Below, in pieces: positions 53,101-60,759 of a stretch of DNA of 64,000 bases. Every line of letters begins with the position of its first letter. Position 1 is the first letter of the stretch. This DNA is from an uncultured Archangium sp. (GTDB lineage Bacteria > Myxococcota > Myxococcia > Myxococcales > Myxococcaceae), in assembly GCA_903905455.1 (NCBI GenBank), contig CAIVGN010000189.1:62001-126000 (forward strand). The letters are read 5' to 3'. The position numbers and the translations under genes were made by a program. Below the pieces are notes generated by a model. It saw only the letters and a list, made by a program, of their open reading frames with translations, searched no databases and was not told the DNA's origin.

Positions 53101-53284
53101 AGACACGGTGCTGCTGGAAATCGGCGGCGCCGATCTCGACGCGGTGATGGAACGCCGCCCGGAGATCGCTCGCGAGATCATCCGCGTGCTCGCGCGGCGC
53201 CTGCGAAACACCACCAAGACCATGGTCGGGCGCATGGTCACGGCGGCTGCCCTCCCTGAGTCAAAAAAGGGAGAAAACCGATGA
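50108..53284 (+). CDS. Nucleotide-transporter-like (NTT/MFS) - HEAT - cyclic-nucleotide-binding fusion
   Basis: 1058 residues in three parts. Residues about 20-420 are a 10-12-helix transporter resembling ATP/ADP translocases or MFS carriers (FIFLLTAAAVLAKSAQREIF). Residues about 440-880 are HEAT repeats (EVRALAAVTLGKAGHPQDVA, EVRRAAIGASAQFADEDILK). Residues about 905-1035 form a cyclic-nucleotide-binding domain: VFKELSPEDLMKLAEIA, IFREGDPGDVLCMVVSG, FFGELALFDQEPRSADAVA and LARRLRNTT. The FGELALFDQEPRSA core is the phosphate-binding cassette. The protein looks like a transporter or membrane sensor gated by a nucleotide. The transport substrate is unknown. Confidence 0.83.
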   Translation: MVRRELAGTLRRWLGLQEGEGPRTSRLFSFIFLLTAAAVLAKSAQREIFLAAYPRSAIPDAFLISAGVLAAASLGITAMTERMSLVRLMRWLLAAGAGLLALTFVTVRAWPAGGPMTAYVTVEVLMSLLLGQAWAVAAEAVDVRSAKRLLPVIGLGAGLSWTVGGFAVSGLARLLGPASLLLLGAGALIGALGVLQLVAKRDIAVEPRKAPVVGFFTGLAAGLRSIFTEPLTRVLAAIITIELVVEKITDFQLFALAQQRFAGQPGGVAAFMGLFFGVTGAITLLAPLVSGRLLQAFGSTRALVAGQLWLLLGAVAFVAFPGFAVVVMLTGGDRVIKQALTAPARSQIFGAMPAKRRAQAGALLRGVLAAFFGAIAALVLKALPSSLPVQYLSVGAAVLLVGLVVLTARTLRKAYLSALQSSVDTSRLDLDGPDSKRPLYREQLSMLEDELASGDEGRALLAVSVLGTADPSTTRPLLHRALKHDSAEVRALAAVTLGKAGHPQDVAPLIATLTAATGDDERAACLEALAELQAVAALPAVTALCDASAAEVRALARVCRASLLEVAGTPGADAELATIEAMLVSGNDDEREAAAWAIGRIPLRTEELQARFAPLLGDGSIEVRRAAIGASAQFADEDILKQLVSALEEPAISAAAFDAFTRLKDEGVSSVEKVLTGASPDLVSRAAAALAQGSGGRATDVLQRWLDHEAPQVRYRATRALVQRRRTSTWRPPGEAVLLRFIEAELAVGYRYHAALAGLASQLEAGDAEMRFVAGELQSRAQETERRLLALVGVVADPRIARLSHHLRDASPQVAARVLELVEQSLDQRLSALVMPFLERQSAEKKAKIGVEQFHVPSTFAADPLAALLSLNDEHLKLVAYMAFKGRLGDLPSLTNEEDALLRLVERVRFLRSVPVFKELSPEDLMKLAEIATSSHHPGGTVIFREGDPGDVLCMVVSGLVAIRDGQTVIATQKPHDFFGELALFDQEPRSADAVAIEDTVLLEIGGADLDAVMERRPEIAREIIRVLARRLRNTTKTMVGRMVTAAALPESKKGENR

Positions 53285-53410
53285 AGGCCATCGTGCGCGA
53301 AGGTACGCGGACGTGGCCTAACATCTGAAAGTGCCCTGAGATCACCACCTTGCGGACGGGTGCGAGTCGACACATCCTTGAGTCCTCACCAACCCAAGGA
53401 GCCCACACTG

Positions 53411-54091
53411 ATGCGAATTCAGATGTCGACGTTGGCCTTCGTCATTGCCGGTTCAGTCGCGCTGGCTGCTGCCCCCTCGAACGCGCAGACGCAGGCCGAA
53501 GTACAGCTTTGGGACTCCACCTGGGCCGCCTACCAGGCGAACCAGGCGATCCCGCTGGCAGACCGCGGCGTACTCACCGCCTCGCAGGACCTCAGCATCG
53601 TCATCAACGCGCCGATCAAGGACGTCTTCGACATCTACTCGAACGTCTACAACGCGCAGGGCCTGCACCCGTTCCTGATCGGGGTCACGCCCATCCGCCA
53701 CACGAACAACCGCCTCGACTTCATCGCCATGGAAGACATCCCCCTGGGTGACGGCACGATCTTCCACGCGATCACGGTCGCGCAGCAGCGCTTCAACCGG
53801 GCGCAGCGCTACTACGACGCCGACACCTACGACTTCCCCGGCATCATCACGCACCAGCACATCACCTTCACGAAGATCGGGAAGCACCAGACGCAGGTCA
53901 CCGAGCACCTCTCGTTCGAGGCGCCTCCGATCTACATCGGCACCGCGATCCAGGGCGGCGTGTACGCGCACTACCTCGTGCAGCTCGGCCTCAAGGCGAA
54001 GATCGAAGCCGGCCTGCTCACGCCCGTGAAGTTCCCGAAGTGGCTGCCCGGTGCGGCCGCCGACGACTGCGACGACGACAACGACGACTGA
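53411..54091 (+). CDS. Secreted SRPBCC/START-like protein with acidic tail
   Basis: 226 residues from the ATG giving MRIQMSTLAFVIAGSVALAA, a good signal peptide ending near SNAQ. The mature part resembles an SRPBCC lipid-binding or cyclase-like fold: SIVINAPIKDVFDIYSNVYN, IFHAITVAQQRFNRAQRYYD and THQHITFTKIGKHQTQVTEH. It ends with a very acidic tail, ADDCDDDNDD. It is transcribed alone with a terminator downstream. Ligand and role are unknown; the fold call is moderate. Confidence 0.65.
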   Translation: MRIQMSTLAFVIAGSVALAAAPSNAQTQAEVQLWDSTWAAYQANQAIPLADRGVLTASQDLSIVINAPIKDVFDIYSNVYNAQGLHPFLIGVTPIRHTNNRLDFIAMEDIPLGDGTIFHAITVAQQRFNRAQRYYDADTYDFPGIITHQHITFTKIGKHQTQVTEHLSFEAPPIYIGTAIQGGVYAHYLVQLGLKAKIEAGLLTPVKFPKWLPGAAADDCDDDNDD

Positions 54092-54117
54092 AGTGACGAG
54101 GCTCGATGCCTGACCCC

Positions 54118-54157
54118 GGTGGGCGGCGGCGATCAACGCTGCCGCCCATCGTGTTTT
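54118..54157 (+). terminator. Intrinsic terminator after the SRPBCC-like gene
   Basis: A 13-bp stem (ggtgggcggcggc at 54118-54130 with gctgccgcccatc at 54138-54150, two wobble pairs) with a 7-base loop is followed by gtgtttt. It lies 26 bases past the stop codon. Confidence 0.8.
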
Positions 54158-54206
54158 CCCAAGAAGAGCAGTCCGCACCACCGCTACCGAGATCCCCCCG
54201 AACCAC

Positions 54207-54752
54207 ATGAGTGAGAGCTGGGTTGTTTTCAAACACTGCGCCGAGGCCCTGCTTCGGAGCATCGACACGCGCATGACCCCCACCCTGAAGGCCAAGCTGC
54301 AGGCCTCGGGCATCAGCACCGAAGCGACGCTGCTGCCGGCGTATGAGTACGAGAAGTGGAAGGAGATCCTCGCGCTGTCCGCGCAGGAGCTGATGCCGGG
54401 CGTCGACCCCCAGACGGCCCACCACACGCTCGGCGAGTGGCTCACCGACGCCTACTTCGAGAACTTCATCGGCCGCGCGCTCAAGCCCATCGTGAAGTTG
54501 ATCGGCATTCGCCGCGCGCTGGGCCGCATGCGGCAGAACTTCCGCGTGGCCAACAACTACGCCGAGGCCGAGGCCACCGACGTGGGGCCAGGGCACGTGC
54601 ACCTCCGCATGAACGACCGCGGCCTGATGGCCTACTTCAACCGCGGCATCCTCGACCGCGGCCTGCGCATCACCGACCCGAAGAACCTGCGGGTCGAGAT
54701 CGCCAGCGAAGACGCCACCGGCGTCGTGTATTCCATCCGCTGGGACGTGTAG
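54207..54752 (+). CDS. DUF2378 (TIGR02265) myxobacterial protein
   Basis: 181 residues. DUF2378 is a family found almost only in Myxococcales, often in many copies per genome and of unknown function. The features are LLRSIDTRMTPTLKAKLQAS, a turn TLLPAYEYEKWKEILALSAQ, the block LGEWLTDAYFENFIGRALKP and a C-terminal beta strand VVYSIRWDV. It is soluble with no signal peptide. It converges on a second member of the same family 13 bases away. Confidence 0.85.
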   Translation: MSESWVVFKHCAEALLRSIDTRMTPTLKAKLQASGISTEATLLPAYEYEKWKEILALSAQELMPGVDPQTAHHTLGEWLTDAYFENFIGRALKPIVKLIGIRRALGRMRQNFRVANNYAEAEATDVGPGHVHLRMNDRGLMAYFNRGILDRGLRITDPKNLRVEIASEDATGVVYSIRWDV

Positions 54753-54765
54753 CGCTCGGGCTGTC

Positions 54766-55299
54766 TTAGACGGCCCAGGTGATGTCGATGGTGAAGTGTT
54801 CTGCCTTCACCTCCGCCACCTGGACCGTCGGCTTCACCTTCACCTGTCGCAGCACCGCGTCGACCGCGCCGGCCGTGAACCAGGGCACGCCCTGATCGCC
54901 GAAGAGCGTCACCGCGTAGTGCCGATCACCGAGCTTCTTCACTTCCGGCGGCTTGAGCGCGCCCACGATGCCGCTGCTGAAGAACCGCGGCAGTCGCATG
55001 CACAGCGTGTCCGCCGAGAGGAAGGGCATCGCCGCGTGGATCACCTTGCCCACCAGCGTGCCGAAGTAGCCCTCGACCATGCGCACCCCGAGCTGGAACT
55101 CGGCCGCCGACGGCGACAGCTTGGGGTGGAACTCGAGGCTCGCCAGCTGCAACGTCTTGCGCCAGACCTCGACCGAGTACACCGTCTCCATGCGCAACGG
55201 GTCGAAGCCGACCGCACGCAGCTTGTCGACGAAGGGCCCCTCCACCTTCAACGCCTGAATGAACAACCCCTCGAAAGTACTCGCTGCAATCTGAACCAT
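54766..55299 (-). CDS. DUF2378 (TIGR02265) myxobacterial protein, second copy
   Basis: 177 residues, same family and plan as its convergent neighbour: FEGLFIQALKVEGPFVDKLR, TVYSVEVWRKTLQLASLEFH, LGVRMVEGYFGTLVGKVIHA and a C-terminal strand ending HFTIDITWAV. The two proteins share the fold pattern but are quite different in sequence, so they are not a recent duplication. The function is unknown. It may be transcribed with the upstream YfhO-like gene 86 bases away. Confidence 0.87.
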   Translation of the reverse strand: MVQIAASTFEGLFIQALKVEGPFVDKLRAVGFDPLRMETVYSVEVWRKTLQLASLEFHPKLSPSAAEFQLGVRMVEGYFGTLVGKVIHAAMPFLSADTLCMRLPRFFSSGIVGALKPPEVKKLGDRHYAVTLFGDQGVPWFTAGAVDAVLRQVKVKPTVQVAEVKAEHFTIDITWAV

Positions 55300-55385
55300 T
55301 CGTGAGGTGTCTTAGCACCCACCCAATCCATGGGAGGTCAGTTTTCAGGCCGTTGCAGGGTTGTTTCAGGGCCCACGGGGCCGAA

Positions 55386-57509
55386 TCAACGCCGGCGCCG
55401 CACGAGCGGAAAGAGGAAGCCCAGCAGCCCGAGCCCCGTGAGCGCGGCGCCGAGAAGGAACGACCTCGGCTCGTAGCGCCAGTCAATGGTGTGCGGGCCC
55501 GCCGTGACGGCGACCGCGCGGACGAAGCCCCACGCGCGCAAGGGCTCGGCACGCGCGCCATCGACCTCGACGACCCAACCCGGGTACCAGGCGTCGGCGA
55601 GGATCACCGCGCCGGCTGCGCAGGCGGTGACGCGCTGCTCGATCGACTCGGGCGTCAGCTCGCGCGTGCTCACCTCGGAGTCACAGCGCGCGGCCTCGAC
55701 GGGCGCCCCGTGATCGACCACCACCACGTGAGAGTCGAGCGCATCGAGCGCGTTGAACGCCGCCTCGTCGTCACCCACGCGGACGGAAGACGCGAAGAAG
55801 CCGCGAGGCAACGCGCCTTGGCTCCGCCAGATCCACAAGTCGTCGATGGGGGAGCGCTGCACCGTCTGGGCGCCGGCCGGCGCAGGGGCCCAGGTCTCGC
55901 GCAGGAACGTCCGCACCCCGGCCACCGCAAAGGCGCCCTGCCCGTGCGCGAAGGCCCGCTTCAAGCGCCACGGCTCCCGAAACCCGTAGCCGCCGACCGC
56001 GCGCAGGTCTTCCTCCACGAAGCGCAGCGCCGCCAGCCGGTCTCGCCCCTCGAGCAGCGGGTCGCCCTCGCCGTCCCACGGGCCACACGCTTCGTGCTCC
56101 ACGTCATCGAGATCGACCCGCAACGACAGCCGCCCCTGGTCGCGCAGCAACGGCGCCACCTTCGAGGCCCGCGTCAGCTCGCGCGCGGGGAGCCGGTCCC
56201 ACTTCTCGACCGGCGCCCGCATCAACTCCAGCGCCACGAGCACCGCGAGGAGCACCGGGCGCCGCCGCAGCAGCACCAGCCCGACCGCGGCCAGCAGCAC
56301 CCACCACGCACCGTCGTGAAACCCCTCACGCGCCCAGCTGAGCCGGGATGCTGCGAACACGCCGAGGGCGAACCCGAGCAACGCCACCGGCGCCTCGAGC
56401 CGCGCGCGACGGCTCACCGCCACCAGCCGCCGCGCCCCGAAGCCCGCGAGCATCGAGAGCCCGAACAGCGCCCCCACCACGTACTTCGCCGGGTAGCGGA
56501 AGAGCTTGAACGGGGGAAGGGAGAGCACCCACTCCGAGACGGGAGCGTGCTTTCCCAGCGAGAGCACCAACGCGACGAGCGCGAGCACCAGCACCGGCCG
56601 CGCGCGCTTCACCCGGACCCCGAGCATCGCCAGCATCGTGCCCAGCGCGCCCGTGAAGAGGGTGAACACGAAGCGCTGATCGTCGCCGCCCCAGTACGGT
56701 CCCGCGCGCGGCAGGTCGGCGCCGGGCACGAAGATCGAGAGGACTTGCGCCGCGGACACCGACCACTCGACCGCGCCGCTCGCGGTCTCACCGGGCTGCG
56801 TCCACTCGCGGGACAACTCGAAGGTCGGCAAGGCGACGATCGCGCTCAGCAGCCCCGCCCAGGCGATCGCCAACGCGCCCCACCCCAGGGCCCGCGGACG
56901 CTGGATCAGCACGAAGGCCGCGAGCATCGCCTGCCACAGCCACATCTCCGGCGAGCCCGCGTGGAACGCCGCGCCCAGGCACGCCGCGAGCCACGCGGTG
57001 CGACGCAGCGACGGCCCGCGACGCAGCCCCTCGGCCGCCCACAGCACCCACCCGGCCCACGACGCCGTCGAGGCGAACGAGAGGTTCTGCGCGAACTCGG
57101 TGAAAAACGGAGACAGGGCGAAGGGCGCCGCGCCGATGAACGCGAAGGCCCGCTGCAGCCCCAGCCTGCGCCCCGCGAGGTAGAGCCCGGCGAACGCCCA
57201 GCCCGCGTGAAAGAGGTGCATCACGTTGGGGCCCAGCACGTGGCCGAAGAGCAACCCCGTCACCACCCGCGGGGCGTAGAAGGACTGGGTGTACAGCAGC
57301 GCCAGGAACGGCTGCCCCATGCGCGCGTTCGGGAGCCACAGCGGTACGCGCCCCGCGCTCCACCTGCTGATGAGGAAGAAGGTCTCGGGGAAGACGTGCG
57401 CCGAGAGATCGCGCGCCGCCTGCACCTCACCGTGAAACAGCGCCGCGAACCCCGCCACCAGCGAGACCCCGGCGAGCACCCATGGCCAAGAGGTCTTCAC
57501 GCGCGCCAA
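55386..57509 (-). CDS. YfhO-like polytopic membrane protein
   Basis: 707 residues with about twelve membrane segments. The start MARVKTSWPWVLAGVSLVAG is followed by the periplasmic loop PLWLPNARMGQPFLALLYTQ, as in YfhO and related glycosyltransferase-like membrane proteins. A large periplasmic domain lies near residues 430-660, and the ending AVTAGPHTIDWRYEPRSFLL before the last segment is typical of the family. Some YfhO proteins act in lipoteichoic-acid glycosylation; here the substrate is unknown. Confidence 0.83.
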   Translation of the reverse strand: MARVKTSWPWVLAGVSLVAGFAALFHGEVQAARDLSAHVFPETFFLISRWSAGRVPLWLPNARMGQPFLALLYTQSFYAPRVVTGLLFGHVLGPNVMHLFHAGWAFAGLYLAGRRLGLQRAFAFIGAAPFALSPFFTEFAQNLSFASTASWAGWVLWAAEGLRRGPSLRRTAWLAACLGAAFHAGSPEMWLWQAMLAAFVLIQRPRALGWGALAIAWAGLLSAIVALPTFELSREWTQPGETASGAVEWSVSAAQVLSIFVPGADLPRAGPYWGGDDQRFVFTLFTGALGTMLAMLGVRVKRARPVLVLALVALVLSLGKHAPVSEWVLSLPPFKLFRYPAKYVVGALFGLSMLAGFGARRLVAVSRRARLEAPVALLGFALGVFAASRLSWAREGFHDGAWWVLLAAVGLVLLRRRPVLLAVLVALELMRAPVEKWDRLPARELTRASKVAPLLRDQGRLSLRVDLDDVEHEACGPWDGEGDPLLEGRDRLAALRFVEEDLRAVGGYGFREPWRLKRAFAHGQGAFAVAGVRTFLRETWAPAPAGAQTVQRSPIDDLWIWRSQGALPRGFFASSVRVGDDEAAFNALDALDSHVVVVDHGAPVEAARCDSEVSTRELTPESIEQRVTACAAGAVILADAWYPGWVVEVDGARAEPLRAWGFVRAVAVTAGPHTIDWRYEPRSFLLGAALTGLGLLGFLFPLVRRRR

Positions 57510-57529
57510 TTAGACCAGCCCAAAACACA

Positions 57530-57563
57530 ACCGCCACTCCTCGCGTTGGCGAAGAGCGGCGGT
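57530..57563 (-). terminator. Intrinsic terminator after the Flp pilin gene
   Basis: On the minus strand a 15-bp stem (57563-57549 with 57544-57530, wobble pairs included) closes on a 4-base loop and is followed by tgtgtttt. It lies 26 bases past the pilin stop and before the YfhO-like gene, ending the pilin transcript. Confidence 0.85.
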
Positions 57564-57588
57564 GGGTGAAGCAACGACCGGTGAAAGC

Positions 57589-57849
57589 TCAGTAACCGGT
57601 GTTGTTCTTGGCGAAGTCGGTGAGCTTCTTCTTCTCGAGCTTGCCCTGCGACTTGCTGGTGCGCTTCTCGACCGTGGTGTCGCCAGCCAGCGCGTCGGCC
57701 GACATGCCGAAGAGGGCCTTGATGTTGTCGCCGAAGAGCGTGATCACGCCGATGGCCGCGATCGCGATGAGGGCCACGATGATGATGTATTCCGTCATGC
57801 CCTGACCGCGAGCCTTCTTCAGCGACATCTGCTTCTGCATCTTGGCCAT
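57589..57849 (-). CDS. Flp/TadA-type IVb pilin, orphan
   Basis: 86 residues from the ATG giving MAKMQKQMSLKKARGQGMTE, behind a ggag ribosome-binding site. The prepilin signal KKARG is followed by QGMTEYIIIVALIAIAAIGV. Cleavage after the Gly would put Glu at position +5, as in Flp pilins. The hydrophobic helix and a Lys/Thr-rich tail of about 45 residues complete it. No tad secretion genes or prepilin peptidase are nearby, so assembly would need genes elsewhere. It has its own terminator. Confidence 0.87.
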   Translation of the reverse strand: MAKMQKQMSLKKARGQGMTEYIIIVALIAIAAIGVITLFGDNIKALFGMSADALAGDTTVEKRTSKSQGKLEKKKLTDFAKNNTGY

Positions 57850-57975
57850 GGTGTGCTCCGTGCGTTTGAAGTGCCCCGTGATGGGGCCGGGTTGATGTGA
57901 GAAGTATCGTTCGAGCCCATCAGCCTCTCCATACGTCAACGGGAGGATGGGGACGCAATCAACGATTTCAGCGAC

Positions 57976-60759
57976 TTACGGAGTTTTGACCTCGAGCAGC
58001 GTGCGCAACCGCGCGTGCTCGGGGTGGGCCGTGAGGGAATTCCGGGCCCGATTTTCCGCGTCGGCGACGTCGACCCCGGCACTGTGCCACGGAGCCCCTT
58101 CGCGCAGCGAGACCCTCCGCGTCGCCTCGAGCCAGGTGGCCCAGAAATCCGGAGAATCGGGCGACCGCGCGACGAAAGGCGTGAGCACGTCACGGGCCCG
58201 CAGCATGTCCCCTTCGCGCACCGAGGCCTCGGCGTAGGCCTGCGCGGCCTCCACGGAATCACCGGCCGCGTCCATCCACGCCGCGGCCGCCGCGCGCACC
58301 AACGGATCGTCGGGCGGGTGCACCCACGCGAGGCTGGCGTAGAGATCCTTCGCCTCTTCGACCGTCAGCGCGCGGCCTGAGAGGAACTTCGAGAGCTCGA
58401 GGCCACCCCGCTCTTCCGGCAAGCGCCGCGAGTCCGGCACGCGCACGTCGGCGGCCACGAAGTAGGCGATGGGCGAGCCGTACTCGAGGGCGTTGTGATC
58501 GTCGGTGTTCACCGGGCCCTCGCCCCCGAAGCGCTTCTGGGCCTCGTCGGGGTGCACCTGCCGCCCCAGCAACGTGGTCGGCAGCTGGAGGTGGATGCGC
58601 GACAGGTCGTCCCGCACCTTCGGCTGCGCCATGCGCGCGGCGAGCGTCGCGAAGTCGAGCACCTGCGGCTCGCGGCTGGCCACCAGCACCAGGTCATCGG
58701 GGCCGACCCACGTGGTGCCGTGCTCGAAGGACCCGCGCAGCGTGCGCACGACCAACTTCACCAGCGACACCGAGGACTCGTAGGTGTGAATCCACTGCAC
58801 CAGCCGGCCACCGGGTGCGAGCTTGCCCTTCGCCATCTCGAAGAAGTCCCGCGAGAAGAGCCCGGACACGCCCGAGACCCAGGGGTTGCTGGGCACGCTG
58901 ACGATCAGGTCGTACGGCTCCTGAGAGAGCGCGAGGAAGGTGCGCGCGTCTTCGATGTGCACGTGGCAGCGCGGGTCCTTGAAGGCGTCGTGGTGATCGG
59001 GCGCGAAGATCTCTGCGGCCTCGACCACCGCCGGGCTGATCTCCACCACGTCGAGCCGCTCGATGGGATGCGCCAGCAGCGAGCCCGCGGTGATGCCCGC
59101 GCCCACGCCCACCAGCAGCACCCGCTTGACCTCCTTCGGGTGCATCAGCACGCCCAGGTGCGCCGCGAGGATCTGGGTGTCGATGTCCGTGCCGTTCGAG
59201 CCGTCGACCTTGCCGTTGATGCGCAGGTACCGGCGGTCATCGTCTTGCGAACCCACCAGCACCGAGGCGAAGACGTCGTCGCGGTAGAAGCGCACCGTGC
59301 TGCGCGAATGCACCTCGTCGAGGAACTGGGAGTAGCCGTCGAAGCTCCGGTTCCACTCGCGGTAGCGACCCGAAGCCGCGAGCGTCGAGGCCCACCCCGA
59401 GGTCGCCCCCACGGCCACCACCAGGGCGATCGCCGAAGGCACCAGCCACCGCAGCGCCAGCGAACGCGGCACGCCCGAACCGTCGGCGAGCATCGCCCAG
59501 GCCGCGGCGATCAGGTTCGCGATCAACGCCAGGGCCAGGGTGCCCTCGAGGCCGATCAGCGGCAGCAGGAAGAGTCCCCCGAGCAAGGCCCCGCTCACCG
59601 TGCCGATGGTGTTCCACAGGTAGGTCGTGCCCAGGCGCGCGCCGACGTCGCTCATCGCGCGCAGGGCCACGCGGGCCGCCGCCGGGAAGCTCGCCCCCAG
59701 CAGGAAGGTCGGAGGCAACAGCAGCGCCCCGCACACCAGGAAGCTCAGCACCTGGTACGTGCCCCACGTCTGCGGTCCGTGATCGAGCCGCGCGTGCACC
59801 TGCATGAACGCATACGGCAGCCGCGCGTAGGCCGTCATCGACAGCAGCACCGCGAACATCAACGCCAACTGCAGCCGCCCGAACGTCCGCAGCGCGTTCT
59901 CGTCGGGCCGCGTCGAGAGCCAGAAGCTCCCCAGCGAGATGCCCAGGATGAAGGCGGTGAGGATCAGCGTGAACGCGTAGCTCGTGCCCCCGAGCACGAT
60001 GGACAACACGCGGATCCACACCGTCTCGTAGGTCATCGAGGTGAAGCCCGCGAGCGCCGTGCCCACCAGCGCCGCGCGCACCGCGCTCGCCCCGAAGTGC
60101 TGCCCGTCAGCCTCCGACTCGGCGCCCGCAGGCTCCGATGCGAAGGCCCGCCACCCGGCGACCACCGCGGCCGCGCCCAGCAGCAGGTTCACCATCGCGG
60201 CCAGGCGCTCCGAGACCTCGAGGCCCACGCCCGGCACCAGGACCATGCCCGCGAACAGGCAGCCCACCGACGCCCCCAGCGAGTTCACCGCGTAGAGAAT
60301 CGACAGCTGGCGCCGCGCCGAGCCCAGGCGCTCCGTCAGGTGCCGCATCAACACCGGCAGCGTGCCGCCCATGAGCAACGTGGGGACCAGCAGGGCCGAC
60401 GCCGCCAGCCCCAGGCGAGCCGACAACCGCGGCACCCCTTCGAGCCCCGGCGCGATGCGCAGGTACAGCTCGCCGGCCACCGCGAGCACCTTCGGGAACA
60501 CCAGCGCGTAGAGGCCAATGCCCAGCTCCAGCGCCCCGTAGAGCGACAGCGGCCGCTTCGCGCGATCGGCCCGTCGCCCGAAGAGGTACGCCCCGAGCGC
60601 CAACCCACCCATGAACGTCGAGAGCACGATGGCGTGCGCCTGCCCGGTGTTGCCCAGGAGGTTCGCCAGCCGCTTCGACCACGTCAGCTCGTAGACCAGC
60701 CCGGTCGCGCCGGAGAGCAACAACAGGGTGATGACCAGCGGCTGGGCTCGGGACTTCAC
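57976..60759 (-). CDS. Fused MFS-like transporter and spermidine-synthase-like methyltransferase-fold protein
   Basis: About 927 residues from the GTG giving VKSRAQPLVITLLLLSGATG, overlapping the upstream stop by 4 bp (GTGA). The N-terminal half (about 1-480) has about twelve membrane segments. The second half contains a spermidine-synthase-like Rossmann domain: YLRINGKVDGSNGTDIDTQI, VLLVGVGAGITAGSLLAHP, VVEISPAVVEAAEIF and YDLIVSVPSNPWVSGVSGL. A TPR-like tail follows. Such fusions are common in several phyla, and no substrate has been firmly shown. Polyamine synthesis should not be assumed. Confidence 0.85.
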   Translation of the reverse strand: MKSRAQPLVITLLLLSGATGLVYELTWSKRLANLLGNTGQAHAIVLSTFMGGLALGAYLFGRRADRAKRPLSLYGALELGIGLYALVFPKVLAVAGELYLRIAPGLEGVPRLSARLGLAASALLVPTLLMGGTLPVLMRHLTERLGSARRQLSILYAVNSLGASVGCLFAGMVLVPGVGLEVSERLAAMVNLLLGAAAVVAGWRAFASEPAGAESEADGQHFGASAVRAALVGTALAGFTSMTYETVWIRVLSIVLGGTSYAFTLILTAFILGISLGSFWLSTRPDENALRTFGRLQLALMFAVLLSMTAYARLPYAFMQVHARLDHGPQTWGTYQVLSFLVCGALLLPPTFLLGASFPAAARVALRAMSDVGARLGTTYLWNTIGTVSGALLGGLFLLPLIGLEGTLALALIANLIAAAWAMLADGSGVPRSLALRWLVPSAIALVVAVGATSGWASTLAASGRYREWNRSFDGYSQFLDEVHSRSTVRFYRDDVFASVLVGSQDDDRRYLRINGKVDGSNGTDIDTQILAAHLGVLMHPKEVKRVLLVGVGAGITAGSLLAHPIERLDVVEISPAVVEAAEIFAPDHHDAFKDPRCHVHIEDARTFLALSQEPYDLIVSVPSNPWVSGVSGLFSRDFFEMAKGKLAPGGRLVQWIHTYESSVSLVKLVVRTLRGSFEHGTTWVGPDDLVLVASREPQVLDFATLAARMAQPKVRDDLSRIHLQLPTTLLGRQVHPDEAQKRFGGEGPVNTDDHNALEYGSPIAYFVAADVRVPDSRRLPEERGGLELSKFLSGRALTVEEAKDLYASLAWVHPPDDPLVRAAAAAWMDAAGDSVEAAQAYAEASVREGDMLRARDVLTPFVARSPDSPDFWATWLEATRRVSLREGAPWHSAGVDVADAENRARNSLTAHPEHARLRTLLEVKTP

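Noticed and set aside
53281-53328. Fifteen-codon frame directly after the transporter fusion.
   Set aside because: Too short and with no ribosome-binding or conservation evidence; it overlaps the stop region of the larger gene.
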